Positions 44,367-54,000 are shown, counted from the stretch's first letter. The stretch: DNA of 64,000 nucleotides from Limisphaerales bacterium (GCA_014382585.1 JACNJL010000022.1:20177-84176); one strand, 5' to 3'. The notes: generated by a model not told the origin, from the letters alone. Numbers and translations: made by a program.

Positions 44367-45788
44367 ATGAGACTTTTGAAAGCACTACATGCAATAACCC
44401 TCAGTTTGATCGGAATGCCCTTCTTTGTATTGGCAGACGAAAAACCAAATATCGTTATTATTCTCACAGATGACCAAGGCTATGCTGATGTTAGTTATAA
44501 TCCCCATTCTCCACCGGAAGTCAGTACGCCTAACATTGATGCCCTCGCTCATTCTTCCGTCATCTGTACCCAGGGTTACACCAGTGGGCACGTATGTTCC
44601 CCGACGCGTGCCGGACTCATGACTGGTCGTTATCAGCAAAGATTTGGAATATACACAGCTGGGGAAGGGGGCTCAGGTGTTCCACTTAATGAGGTGTTTA
44701 TTCCACAGCGACTCAAGCCAGCTGGATATGTTTCTGGGGCATTAGGTAAGTGGCATCTAGGGCTCACTAAAGAATATCACGCCATGAATCGTGGGTTCGA
44801 TGAGTTCTATGGGTTTATGGGACGTGGAGCCCATCCATACTTTGACCACTCAGACATGACTCATCCAATTTATCGCGGTTTTAAACCCATAAAAGAAGAG
44901 GGTTATCTCACTACTCGAATCACTGAGGAAGCTGTCGACTTTATCAGCCGCCATAAAAAAGAGCATTTCTTTCTCTATGTTGCATATAACGCTGTGCACT
45001 CTCCGCCTGAGGCCCCTAAAGAGGACATCAAGAACCTTACGGGTGACGAGAAGCGCGATACTCTCATGGCCATGATCAAACACCTCGATATGGGGGTTGG
45101 GGAGATTGTGGAATCATTAAAAAAACACGACATCTATGATAATACGCTTTTGATATTTCTTACGGACAATGGTGGCTCCAATGCCATGAGCGCTAACAAT
45201 GCCCCACTTCGGGGCTTTAAGCAGATGGACTACGAAGGAGGGGTTCATGTCCCGTTCATCGTTTCTTGGCCGGCTCAATTGAAAGGCGTAAAAAAGTGCG
45301 ACGTTCCCATGTGGTCGATTGATTTGTTTGCGACTGCACTAGACGCTGCCGGGCTTCCTTTACCGAGAGATAAACCTCTGGACGGAAAAAGCATCCTGCC
45401 TGCTCTCAAGGGCAAAACAGACAAACTTCACGACGCATTCTATTGGAGTTCCGGTGGAGCTAAAGGGAAATGGGCTATACGTTCAGGAGATTGGAAGCTG
45501 GTCGCTGATAAGAAACGCATTGAACTTTTCAATCTTGATAAAGATCTCAGTGAAACGACAGACCTTGCGGCAAAACACCCTAAATTGGTTTCTGAACTCA
45601 CGGATAAATATAACGAATGGCTCGACAAAATGGCAGATCCGGTGAGCAAGCAGGAGAAATTTTGGAATCCTGATGCCGGTAGGTCAGGAATAAATATGTC
45701 AAAAGAAGAAAAGAAAGCGGCGCGCGAAAAAGAAAAAGCCAATCGCATCAAGGAACGAGAAGCAAAAAATAATCGATCAACTGAATAA
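44367..45788 (+). CDS. Secreted sulfatase (arylsulfatase type)
   Basis: A 473-residue type I sulfatase with a signal peptide. The metal site begins NIVIILTDDQGYAD (Asp35, Asp36). The formylglycine motif is Cys77-SPTR with AGLMTGRYQQRFG after it. LGKWHLGLTKEYHAMNRGFD and LLIFLTDNGGSN are further family blocks. It needs conversion of Cys77 to formylglycine by a maturase not found in this window. The C-terminus is a run of charged residues (EEKKAAREKEKANRIKEREA), also seen on the next sulfatase. It probably removes sulfate from a polysaccharide. Confidence 0.93.
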   Translation: MRLLKALHAITLSLIGMPFFVLADEKPNIVIILTDDQGYADVSYNPHSPPEVSTPNIDALAHSSVICTQGYTSGHVCSPTRAGLMTGRYQQRFGIYTAGEGGSGVPLNEVFIPQRLKPAGYVSGALGKWHLGLTKEYHAMNRGFDEFYGFMGRGAHPYFDHSDMTHPIYRGFKPIKEEGYLTTRITEEAVDFISRHKKEHFFLYVAYNAVHSPPEAPKEDIKNLTGDEKRDTLMAMIKHLDMGVGEIVESLKKHDIYDNTLLIFLTDNGGSNAMSANNAPLRGFKQMDYEGGVHVPFIVSWPAQLKGVKKCDVPMWSIDLFATALDAAGLPLPRDKPLDGKSILPALKGKTDKLHDAFYWSSGGAKGKWAIRSGDWKLVADKKRIELFNLDKDLSETTDLAAKHPKLVSELTDKYNEWLDKMADPVSKQEKFWNPDAGRSGINMSKEEKKAAREKEKANRIKEREAKNNRSTE

Positions 45789-45828
45789 TCTGAATGATTC
45801 GTCAAAATTCTTTTAGGAACAAATTACC

Positions 45829-47601
45829 ATGAAAACCATTATTTCACTTTCGATTTTTTGTTTGTTGGGGAACCTATCTCCTGCAGCCCAATCTCAGCGC
45901 CCGAATATAATCATGTTTCTGATCGACGATCAGAACCCATCGAGTATCGCCGCATTTGGAGGCGATACCTACACTCCCAATCTCGACCGTATGGCTCAGG
46001 AAGGAATGAAGTTCACTCGTGCCTATGTCAGCAGTTCGGTTTGCACTCCTTCTCGATACAGTTTCCTAACCGGCCGATATGCTGGTAACTCACACAGTAA
46101 GCTTTACGTTGATGCGGTCGGTGGCAAAGAAAATCAGGGGCTTCCCAACTTCAATGTCGCCCTAGAGCGCGACAACATGAACGTCGGGAATGTTCTTCGT
46201 GAAGCCGGTTATGCTACCGGTTTTGTTGGGAAATTTCACCTCACCTCCAACTTGGATTTTCCGGAGTTCTATAAAGGGAAAGACAAATGGATCAATATTC
46301 CTAAAAACGCGCGTCCTGGGCCAGAGACATCGGCTCAATTCAAGCGCAACGAACGTTGGATGCGCCGTTACCTAAAGGAACTTGGCTTTTCTTGGGCGAA
46401 GAACGTCTATCCGGAAAATACACCCTCGCCCTATTCTACGCATAACCCGGAGTGGACAACGGTGGCCGCTCTTGAATTCATTGAAGAGAACAAGGATGGG
46501 CCCTTTTACCTCCATCTTTGCAGTACCCTGTTGCACGGGCCGGATAAATCCTGGCGAAAATCCATGGATCATCCGCTTATCACCGGAGAGGGGGAAGTTG
46601 AAAGCCTTCCAGAGATAATGACACCGCGTATTGAGTTACTCAAAATTATCAAGGAAAAGGGATTCGACCCCGAAAGTCATGTGGCCGGTGAAGCGTGGAT
46701 CGATGATTCACTCGGAGCGATTCTTCGTAAACTGAAGGAGCTTGGAATCGATGACAACACGCTGGTGATCTTTGCGCCGGATCACGGTCGTGACGGCAAA
46801 GCATCCGTTTTTTCACAGGGTAGTTGTCAGGTGCCCATGATCATGCGTTGGCCGAAAGGAATTGCCGCAGGGCAGGTGTGTGAAGAACTCGTTCAGAATA
46901 TCGACCTCGTGCCTACTTTCTTCGAACTGGGTGAAGCGGTAAAACCGGAGTCTTACCGAATCGATGGGCAAAGTCTCACCCCTCTTTTCAAAAACGGAAC
47001 AGACAAAGATTGGCGGAATCACCTTTATCTCGAAATGGGAGCTGCTCGGGCAACTGTCACGAAAGATTGGTCCTACATTGCCGTTCGCTACACGAAAGAG
47101 CAAATCGGAGCGATCAAGAGAGCCGCGCCGCAAAACTTACCCAAAGCCATGTCCTACATTGGACGTCTGGGCATCGGAGTAAGGGGGGCCGACCGCCCGG
47201 GTTTCTTTGACGAAGATCAGCTCTACCATCTGAAGACAGATCCGAAAGAGATGAGGAATCTTGCGGGTCATATAGGGCATTCCAGTCGCGTGAAAGAGAT
47301 GCGCCAAAAGATGCAGCAGGATCTCCAAGCCATAGGTCGCCCTTTCGGTGAGTTCATTCCCGGAGGGAACGCCGCTAAGCCGGGGCAGGTCAGTAAACAA
47401 ATAAAAATCGTTAAACAGCTCGAGATCAAAGGCAAAACAGTAACGGTACCGGAAGCGTTGAAACAGGATATAGACGTTACCGATGAACCACCCCATGTCG
47501 ATAAGGCTAAAAGAAAAGCGGAACGTGAAACACGTAGAAACGCCCGTGAAGAAGCCAAGAAGAAGGTGAGAGAAAAGGACAAAGATGGCGAAACGGAGTA
47601 G
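45829..47601 (+). CDS. Secreted sulfatase (iduronate/choline-sulfatase-like)
   Basis: A 590-residue type I sulfatase with a signal peptide. Seen: NIIMFLIDDQNPSSIAAFGG (Asp33, Asp34), the formylglycine motif Cys72-TPSR in SSSVCTPSRYSFLTGRYAGN, VGKFHLTSN, and LVIFAPDHGRDGK. The C-terminal 60 residues are highly charged (KAKRKAERETRRNAREEAKK), likely helical and outside the catalytic fold. It lies 40 bp after the first sulfatase, on the same strand; different substrate positions are likely given their low mutual similarity. Confidence 0.93.
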   Translation: MKTIISLSIFCLLGNLSPAAQSQRPNIIMFLIDDQNPSSIAAFGGDTYTPNLDRMAQEGMKFTRAYVSSSVCTPSRYSFLTGRYAGNSHSKLYVDAVGGKENQGLPNFNVALERDNMNVGNVLREAGYATGFVGKFHLTSNLDFPEFYKGKDKWINIPKNARPGPETSAQFKRNERWMRRYLKELGFSWAKNVYPENTPSPYSTHNPEWTTVAALEFIEENKDGPFYLHLCSTLLHGPDKSWRKSMDHPLITGEGEVESLPEIMTPRIELLKIIKEKGFDPESHVAGEAWIDDSLGAILRKLKELGIDDNTLVIFAPDHGRDGKASVFSQGSCQVPMIMRWPKGIAAGQVCEELVQNIDLVPTFFELGEAVKPESYRIDGQSLTPLFKNGTDKDWRNHLYLEMGAARATVTKDWSYIAVRYTKEQIGAIKRAAPQNLPKAMSYIGRLGIGVRGADRPGFFDEDQLYHLKTDPKEMRNLAGHIGHSSRVKEMRQKMQQDLQAIGRPFGEFIPGGNAAKPGQVSKQIKIVKQLEIKGKTVTVPEALKQDIDVTDEPPHVDKAKRKAERETRRNAREEAKKKVREKDKDGETE

Positions 47602-47763
47602 AGAGCTAAAAATCTAACTCATAAAATGAGCCTCGTCATATGTTATGCATGATATTTGAATCTTTAGTGCTGATATAAGGTCCCTTTAGCTTCTCTGAAT
47701 TAAAATCTTGCGGTAGGGTTTTCTCAGGTAATTTTCCGGTGTTGAATGGCAAATTGAGTCTTA

Positions 47764-49908
47764 ATGAAGATACATATTGATAGGAATGGTGAAAGATTTG
47801 GGCCTTACAGCATAGAAGAAACAAATGCTTATTTGGCAAACGGCACACTACTTCCTTCAGATCTGGCTTGGAAAGATGGCATGACGAATTGGTTGCCGGT
47901 TCAACAGATTTCCGGCGTGGTGGTTGCCACAGGTTCTGTGGCAACATCTGTTCTTCCTTCGCAATCCGTGTCGATTGGAAACAAAAAAAATATTCTCCAA
48001 GGAATTGCTGCCGTGGTGGGACTGTTGGCTATTGGGATTGGAATTTGGGTTTTCTTTTTCCGAGCCACAGAAGAGAAGAAGCAGTTTGCAAACAATGATG
48101 GAGGTAATATTCCGGTCGCAAAGTCAGTTGAAGAAACAACGAAGGAAACGGCTGGCACGGCCTCAAGAATTGACACAATTATCCAGCTTGATCTTACAAA
48201 ACACGGGCTTAAACCGAATCCGCCGGCCAGTGATGTTGAGTTCGTCCGCCGCCTGTATCTGGATGTGATTGGCCGAATTCCGACCGGTGATGAACTTAAA
48301 CGCTTCCACGCAGACACTCGTGAAGACCGTAGGGCTAGGTTGATTGATGAATTGCTTAAGTCTCCCGGTCATGAATCCCACATGTTCAACTGGCTAGCGG
48401 ACATGCTTCGTGTGAAAGATGATTATTACCGGATTGGTAAGACTTGGACGTTTCATACATGGCTGAAATCACAACTCCGTGAGAACAGGCCGTGGGATGA
48501 ACTTGTCCATGACATGCTAACTGCAGAAGGTCGGTTGGGAGAAAATGGGGCCACCGCATACCTCTTGCGCGACGCAAGTATGCCGTTGGATAGCCTTTCC
48601 AACACGCTGACTATTTTTCTTGGTGCAAATATTGGCTGTGCTCAGTGTCATGACCATCCCCTTGCTGAATGGACTCAACGTGACTTTTATGAAATGGCGG
48701 CATTTTTCGGCTCGACGACCTTTGAGCGTGTGGATACACGCAAGCCGGCAATAACTCTCCGTGATGAACGTTTCTCAAAAGCGAATCTTGTCACTTTACT
48801 TCAACCGAATATGGAGCGAGTCGTATTCGATAACACCATTTCGACTGTATTCCCTGAGGACTACTCGTATGACGACGCCAAACCCGGCGACTTGGTTAGC
48901 CCACGATTTATCAATTGGGGGCCTGAAAAGGAAATGCCTCTGGCGGGACATCGGCCGAAACGGCTCCGAAATCATTTCGCGGACTGGATGACGTCATCTG
49001 AGAATCCGCGCTTTGCCGCGGCTATTGCCAATCGATTATGGAAGAAGTTTTTTGGAATTGCGGTCAAAGAGCCGGTTACAGATCTCGATGTTCTCGAAAA
49101 CGCCACTAATCCGGAACTACTTCGGTTCATCGCACAGTTGATGAAGGATGTTGATTTTGACCTGCGAAAATTTCAGCGAGTAATTCTAAATACTAGCGCA
49201 TATCAGCAGCAGGTCAGCGTGACGCCGCTTGAGGGTGAGGCTTTCCGATTCCCTGGTCCTTTATTACGTCGAATGACAGCTGAGCAGGCGTGGGATTCTA
49301 TTGTTCTCCTGTTGCGAGGCCCGGAGATTGATCAGTTGAAGACAGATAATGCGCCTTTGATGAAGCGACTAGTTTTTCCCTTTGAATTCACACACGACAA
49401 GAAGGATATTTTGAGCGATCGCGAGAAGATCTTCAACTTTGCAGAGACACTATTGCCGAAAGGTGAGGCTTCGAATGGTGATGGCGGGCGCGGCTTATTC
49501 ATGGGGTCTAGTAAGGGGCGGCGCGTAAAACTGCGCGGTGAGAATTCGTGGTTGCGGGCTTCAGAACTACCACAACCAATGCCCCCAACACATTTTCTAA
49601 GAGTCGCAGGTCAGTCAGCTCGTGATGTTGCTGATGACGGATCGACCGAGGGCGGTATTACCGAATCGTTGGCGATGATGAACGGCGAAGTCACGAAAAG
49701 TATTATGACCAGCTCGTTGGTTATCAACGCCGCGAGTAGCAAGAACAGCCAGCCTGAGCAGATCGCTCTCCTCTATCGTGCATGCCTGTCACGGTCTCCG
49801 CGTGAGAAGGACACGAAACAGTGTGTTATTGCACTCGAACAAGGACTTGAACTGAGTGACATAGTCTGGGCTCTGTTGAATTCCCGCGAGTTTATGTTTA
49901 TTCAATAG
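47764..49908 (+). CDS. GYF-domain membrane protein fused to DUF1549/DUF1553 cytochrome
   Basis: A 714-residue protein. Residues 1-55 form a GYF_2 domain (GERFGPYSIEETNAYLANG; DLAWKDGMTNWLPV), which is cytoplasmic. One membrane helix follows (about 76-99). Residues about 135-355 are DUF1549 (PSCyt2-type) with the heme-like motif CAQCH at 292-296 (GANIGCAQCHDHPLAEWTQRDF). The remainder is DUF1553 (NHFADWMTSSENPRFAAAIANRLW; RRMTAEQAWDSIVLLLRG). DUF1549/1553 proteins are Planctomycetes/Verrucomicrobia-typical and usually pair with DUF1501, as here. Their function is unproven. A GYF head is unusual. Confidence 0.9.
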   Translation: MKIHIDRNGERFGPYSIEETNAYLANGTLLPSDLAWKDGMTNWLPVQQISGVVVATGSVATSVLPSQSVSIGNKKNILQGIAAVVGLLAIGIGIWVFFFRATEEKKQFANNDGGNIPVAKSVEETTKETAGTASRIDTIIQLDLTKHGLKPNPPASDVEFVRRLYLDVIGRIPTGDELKRFHADTREDRRARLIDELLKSPGHESHMFNWLADMLRVKDDYYRIGKTWTFHTWLKSQLRENRPWDELVHDMLTAEGRLGENGATAYLLRDASMPLDSLSNTLTIFLGANIGCAQCHDHPLAEWTQRDFYEMAAFFGSTTFERVDTRKPAITLRDERFSKANLVTLLQPNMERVVFDNTISTVFPEDYSYDDAKPGDLVSPRFINWGPEKEMPLAGHRPKRLRNHFADWMTSSENPRFAAAIANRLWKKFFGIAVKEPVTDLDVLENATNPELLRFIAQLMKDVDFDLRKFQRVILNTSAYQQQVSVTPLEGEAFRFPGPLLRRMTAEQAWDSIVLLLRGPEIDQLKTDNAPLMKRLVFPFEFTHDKKDILSDREKIFNFAETLLPKGEASNGDGGRGLFMGSSKGRRVKLRGENSWLRASELPQPMPPTHFLRVAGQSARDVADDGSTEGGITESLAMMNGEVTKSIMTSSLVINAASSKNSQPEQIALLYRACLSRSPREKDTKQCVIALEQGLELSDIVWALLNSREFMFIQ

Positions 49909-49958
49909 ACTGTAACCCTATTTAATTTACCGCATTTCATTTATAAGGACGCCCCAAC

Positions 49959-51233
49959 ATGAAGCAACTTTTAAACTCTTTAGATGCACCGACTCGTCGA
50001 CAGTTCGTCGAACGCTGTGCCGCGACTTCACTCGGCTTGAGGATCCTTCCAACGGCACACCTAATGGCTGAAGAGTCAGCAGGAGCAAAGCCTGCCGCCT
50101 TTGGTAAAGCGAAGAGCGTAATTTGGCTAATGCTCAATGGCGGTCTAAGTCACATTGACTCGCTGGACCCAAAACAAGGTAAATCTAAAGGTCCGGCAAA
50201 GGCGATTAACACGTCCGGGAACTTTCAGGTCACCGAATATTTCCCGAAATTCGCGGCGGTCGCAAATCGTGTAAGCGTGATTCGCTCTATGGAAGCAAAG
50301 ATCGGCATCCATTCACCAGCACAATACTACATGCGAACCGCTTATGAACCTCGCGGAACGATTATACACCCAAATTTAGGAGCCTGGGGCTCTCACTACC
50401 TAGGGCGTAGTAGTAAAAATTTGCCGTCAAGTGTGTGCGTCAATCGCCGTTCCGATCAAGGTAATGGCTTCTTCCCTTCGAGCTTTGCCCCACTTGCTAT
50501 CGGAGATCCGACCAAAGGGATCAGTGACGTTGAATCGATCGGTGGTAAGTCAGTGGCCACAAAGCGACAGGCATTGTTAAACAAAATCGATGCCGACTTT
50601 CGGAGAAAATTCAATGATAAGGGGGTTAATTCTTATAAAGGTTTCTACGATGATGCCCTAGCCTTAATGAAGAGTAAGGAATTGAAAGCTTTTGACTTGG
50701 CGGATGAGTCAGAAAAACAACGGGAGACCTATGGTAATAATTCATTCGGTCAGGGATGCTTGCTCGCTCGTCGCCTAGTTGGATCCGGTGTCCGTTTTGT
50801 TGAGGTGAAGCACGATGGCTGGGATCATCACAAAGCACTTGCCGATGAGATGAGTGAAGTGGCGCCGGTATTTGACCAGGCATTCGCAACACTGATTACT
50901 GACCTTGAGCAGCGAGGGATGCTGGATTCCACGCTGGTCGTTGTTGCGACAGAATTTGGTCGTAAACCGGCATTCGATGGTGATGGACGAAGTCATCACC
51001 CTGTTTGCTTTTCAACGGTTCTCGCTGGAGGAGGCACAAAGGCTGGGTTTGTCTATGGCAAGAGTGACGATATGGGATACTACGTTGACGAAAATGCCGT
51101 TTCTGTTGGAGCATTTCACGCCAGCATCGCATTCGCAGCTGGTATGGAAATTGGGAAACCCGCCACGTCGCCTTCTGGGCGACCCATGACTGTCGGTGAC
51201 GGCGAAAAGCCTATCCTGGAGTTATTCGCGTGA
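49959..51233 (+). CDS. DUF1501 protein of the island
   Basis: A 424-residue DUF1501 protein, paired with the DUF1549/DUF1553 gene 50 bp upstream, the standard arrangement. Blocks: KSVIWLMLNGGLSHIDSLDP, VTEYFPKFAAVANRVSVIRS, GVRFVEVKHDGWDHHKAL, TLVVVATEFGRKP and DGRSHHPVCFSTVLAGGGTK. The leader (PTRRQFVERCAATSLGL) is Tat-like but lacks a strong hydrophobic stretch. It is only distantly similar to the DUF1501 protein at 13403-14767. Confidence 0.9.
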   Translation: MKQLLNSLDAPTRRQFVERCAATSLGLRILPTAHLMAEESAGAKPAAFGKAKSVIWLMLNGGLSHIDSLDPKQGKSKGPAKAINTSGNFQVTEYFPKFAAVANRVSVIRSMEAKIGIHSPAQYYMRTAYEPRGTIIHPNLGAWGSHYLGRSSKNLPSSVCVNRRSDQGNGFFPSSFAPLAIGDPTKGISDVESIGGKSVATKRQALLNKIDADFRRKFNDKGVNSYKGFYDDALALMKSKELKAFDLADESEKQRETYGNNSFGQGCLLARRLVGSGVRFVEVKHDGWDHHKALADEMSEVAPVFDQAFATLITDLEQRGMLDSTLVVVATEFGRKPAFDGDGRSHHPVCFSTVLAGGGTKAGFVYGKSDDMGYYVDENAVSVGAFHASIAFAAGMEIGKPATSPSGRPMTVGDGEKPILELFA

Positions 51234-51354
51234 TGACTAAAGTGTCAGTTTTAATTTTCCTATAAAACACTGAAGAGTTTTTCGGGCCAAAGGTGGATCG
51301 ATAAAAATCCAATAATAGCGCTGAAAAAACAGGGTTATAATTCGTAGTCTCCCG

Positions 51355-51405
51355 CACTGGGGGTGTGGAGGTCGGGAGTTCGAATCTCCCCGGTCCGACC
51401 ATTTT
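51355..51405 (+). repeat. Attachment-site copy 2: 3' part of tRNA-Pro
   Basis: An exact 51-bp copy of 41318-41368, from the anticodon stem through CCA. Upstream of the match the sequence no longer pairs as a tRNA, so this is a fragment and not a gene. It marks the right end of the 10-kb island. Confidence 0.9.
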
Positions 51406-51590
51406 CTAGCTCTGTATTCGTGGGCGGTTAAATTATTTCGTCAAATTTGGCGCCGACTCCATTCCGATTGAGCGTCACATGTGTGGGAGACCGTACGTGT
51501 TTTGTTCCAAAAGGTATTTGGTTTGGATTGTCCGAATGTGGCTGTTACAAATTTCGAACGCGACCAATCCCTAACGATCTCAACGCAAAT

Positions 51591-52544
51591 TTGAAATTCA
51601 CGTTTCTTCTTCCCATCGTACTCATTTCAGGCCTCGCGGTTGGCGCATGGACGCATCAGACTGATAAACTTGCCTCAACTCCCCAAACAGTGCCTGGGCT
51701 GTTGGCTGCGTTGAATCTCACCGATGACCAGAAGGCAGGTTTCCAAGCACAGGAACGAAAGAAGCAGAGACCTTCAGGTAATAATCAGCCTAAGCCCGAG
51801 GTGAACCTGCCGATCATTAAAGTTCCGGTCACGCCCGTCGTGGGCCCGCCTCCCGCCAGTCGTTTCAATCTAAAGAACTGGAAACTGACGTTGCCCTACA
51901 ACAAGGCTGGCAACTACGGTGGTCACGCCGCCGAGATTGGGGCAAAACAACTGGTCGCCGGATTCAAGGATCCGCATTTCTACACCGACGCCAACGGCAC
52001 AATGATTTTCTGGTGTCCTGTAATCGGTTCAACGACTGGCAACACCAAGTTCCCTCGCAGTGAACTGCGCGAAATGCTTGAGCCCGGAAACGTCGGTCGT
52101 AATTGGGACAGTACCGGGACGCACCAACTCGAAGGACGCTGTCGCCTGCTCCAAGTCCCTAGTTACCCCAAAGTCGTAATCGGACAGATCCATAGCTATA
52201 CCGGCAAATCGAAACCTCTGGTAAAGCTCCAATACTACAAAGGCCGCATGGAAGCTCTCGTCAAGCTCAGCCCCTTCGCCGGCAAGGACAAATTGATCAA
52301 GTTTGCCGATGTGGGCCTAAACAACGACATTGCCTGGCAGATCCAGCTCAAGGATGCCGTGCTCTCCGTAACCGTGAACGGCGTGACCCAAACCGAAAAC
52401 ATGCTCACGCACGATCCCCGATGGGCCGAGCAGACTTTCTACTTCAAGGCCGGGGCCTACCCGCAAGACGACACGGGTGATGTTACCGAAGGCGCTCGCG
52501 TGGCTTTCAGCCAACTGAATGCGAGCCATAACCAGAAACCCTAG
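51591..52544 (+). CDS. Polysaccharide lyase family 7 (alginate lyase-like)
   Basis: A secreted protein of about 317 residues. The lyase domain shows the three PL7 signatures: RSELREML (the R-S/T-E-L-R box), QIHSY (the QIH box) and YFKAGAYPQ (the YFKAG box), in the right order. PL7 enzymes split alginate and related uronans by beta-elimination. The likely start is the TTG at 51591, which begins a signal peptide (LKFTFLLPIVLISGLAVGA); an ATG at 51447 would add 48 residues that do not look coding. A linker of about 70 residues (TVPGLLAALNLTDDQKAGFQ) precedes the lyase domain. Confidence 0.88.
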   Translation: MKFTFLLPIVLISGLAVGAWTHQTDKLASTPQTVPGLLAALNLTDDQKAGFQAQERKKQRPSGNNQPKPEVNLPIIKVPVTPVVGPPPASRFNLKNWKLTLPYNKAGNYGGHAAEIGAKQLVAGFKDPHFYTDANGTMIFWCPVIGSTTGNTKFPRSELREMLEPGNVGRNWDSTGTHQLEGRCRLLQVPSYPKVVIGQIHSYTGKSKPLVKLQYYKGRMEALVKLSPFAGKDKLIKFADVGLNNDIAWQIQLKDAVLSVTVNGVTQTENMLTHDPRWAEQTFYFKAGAYPQDDTGDVTEGARVAFSQLNASHNQKP

Positions 52545-52554
52545 AGTCAGAGAA

Positions 52555-54000
52555 ATGCCATCGATGATTCGCGCGCGCCATCTAGCTTATCTTTTCCTTT
52601 TGGCCCTTGTCTCTCCCGCCATCAGCGATGAGGCGCCCCGGCCTCACATCGTCCTCATCATGTCGGACGATCAGGGCTGGGGGCAGGTGGGTTACATGAA
52701 CCATCCGCATCTGAAGGGGAATACTCCGAATCTGGATGCGATGGCGAAGTCCGGCATTCGGTTCAATCGATTCTATGCGGCCGCCTCAGTGTGCTCGCCG
52801 ACGCGCGCCTCGGTTTTGACGGGGCGTTCGCCGCATCGCACCGGGGTTCCCGGTCTGCACAAGCGCCTTTGCTTGCAGGAAAAGACCCTGCCTGCTGCTC
52901 TAAAAAAAGCGGGCTACGCCACCGCCCACTTTGGTAAATGGCATTTGGGAGGGGTTCAGGGTTCGGCCATGCCGGTTCTTCCGGATGACCCGAACGGCCC
53001 CAAGCATTATGGCTTTGATGAATGGTTATCGGCGACCAACTACATCGAAATGAATCCGTTGATGACGCACAATGGTGAGATCGTTTATCTCGAAGGCGAA
53101 TCTTCCGTGTTGATGGTGGAAGCAGGGCTGACGTTTATTGAGGCCAATAAGGAAAAGCCGACCTTCACGGTGCTTTGGTATGGCTCGCCGCACTTTCCTT
53201 ATACCGCGCTGGAGCAGGATTTGCAGGGGTTGCCGAAGGACATGGATGGAAGGCAGCGAAGTCTGTTGGGTGAGATTGTTGCCCTGGATCGGAGCATCGG
53301 CATGCTTCGCAACCGGTTGCGCGAGTTGGATTTGGCCAAGAACACGTTGATCTGGTTTTGCAGTGACAATGGAGGGCGCGACCATGAACCCCATGCGATG
53401 GCGGGTCTGCGTGGGGCCAAAGGCAATTTGTATGAAGGCGGTATTCGCGTGCCGGGATTGATCGAATGGCCGGGCACGATTCAGCCGCAGGTGACGGATT
53501 TCCCGGCATCCACGATGGACATCATGCCGACTCTGATGGACCTCCTTGACCTGCCGAAGGACTCGATGCTGGAAGTCGTCGACGGCGAAAGCATCGTTCC
53601 GTTGTTTACCGGCACCACACCGAAACGCGCTCGCCCGATACCCATTAAAAACAAAGGAATGGCATTGCTGGAGGGGCGTTACAAGATCGTGAGGAATGGA
53701 AATGGCAAAGGGATTCCATGGGAGCTTTTTGATCTGAAAACCGATCTGGGGGAAACCACCAACTTGGCGGCTGAACAACCCGAGCGTTTTGAACAGATGA
53801 AAGCAGAGGCGCTCGCCGTTGAGGCTTCCATCGACAACAGTGCGCTGGGGCGGGACTATCCGGAGGGGAAGGTGCTGCAGCCTCAACGTTCGGAGAGGTG
53901 GGAACAAATGGAAGCGTACCAAGCGCTTTATGAGAAGTTCGCTGAGCTAAAGCCCGGATGGAAGGCGCCTGTCCAGAAATCAAAAAAGGAGAAACGGTAA
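52555..54000 (+). CDS. Secreted sulfatase
   Basis: A 481-residue type I sulfatase with a signal peptide ([19 protein letters not shown]). Seen: [17 protein letters not shown] (Asp38, Asp39), the formylglycine motif Cys80-[12 protein letters not shown] and [17 protein letters not shown]. The ending QKSKKEKR is again basic. The nucleotide composition is closer to the chromosomal genes than that of the two sulfatases at 44.4-47.6 kb. Its TAA overlaps the ATG of the truncated sulfatase. I chose the ATG at 52555; earlier in-frame starts overlap the lyase gene. Confidence 0.92.
   Translation: MPSMIRARHLAYLFLLALVSPAISDEAPRPHIVLIMSDDQGWGQVGYMNHPHLKGNTPNLDAMAKSGIRFNRFYAAASVCSPTRASVLTGRSPHRTGVPGLHKRLCLQEKTLPAALKKAGYATAHFGKWHLGGVQGSAMPVLPDDPNGPKHYGFDEWLSATNYIEMNPLMTHNGEIVYLEGESSVLMVEAGLTFIEANKEKPTFTVLWYGSPHFPYTALEQDLQGLPKDMDGRQRSLLGEIVALDRSIGMLRNRLRELDLAKNTLIWFCSDNGGRDHEPHAMAGLRGAKGNLYEGGIRVPGLIEWPGTIQPQVTDFPASTMDIMPTLMDLLDLPKDSMLEVVDGESIVPLFTGTTPKRARPIPIKNKGMALLEGRYKIVRNGNGKGIPWELFDLKTDLGETTNLAAEQPERFEQMKAEALAVEASIDNSALGRDYPEGKVLQPQRSERWEQMEAYQALYEKFAELKPGWKAPVQKSKKEKR

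Larger units (their letters stand above)
41318..51405. mobile_element. Putative tRNA-Pro genomic island, about 10 kb
   Basis: Bounded by the 51-bp tRNA-derived direct repeats. It contains eight complete genes' worth of cargo: a secreted protein, an ECF sigma factor, a FecR-LamG protein, two sulfatases, a GYF-DUF1549-DUF1553 cytochrome, a DUF1501 protein, plus a sigma-gene remnant. The DNA is visibly more AT-rich and its codon choice differs from the flanking GC-rich genes. All genes point the same way. No integrase, relaxase or phage gene is present, so mobility may be lost or supplied elsewhere. Confidence 0.75.

Noticed and set aside
47636-47947. 103-codon minus-strand frame before the GYF gene
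   Set aside because: It overlaps the GYF domain of a well-supported gene and shows no family pattern.
51211-51402. Minus-strand frame starting MVGPGRFELPTSTPPV
   Set aside because: It is the reverse reading of the tRNA-Pro fragment, another common false protein.
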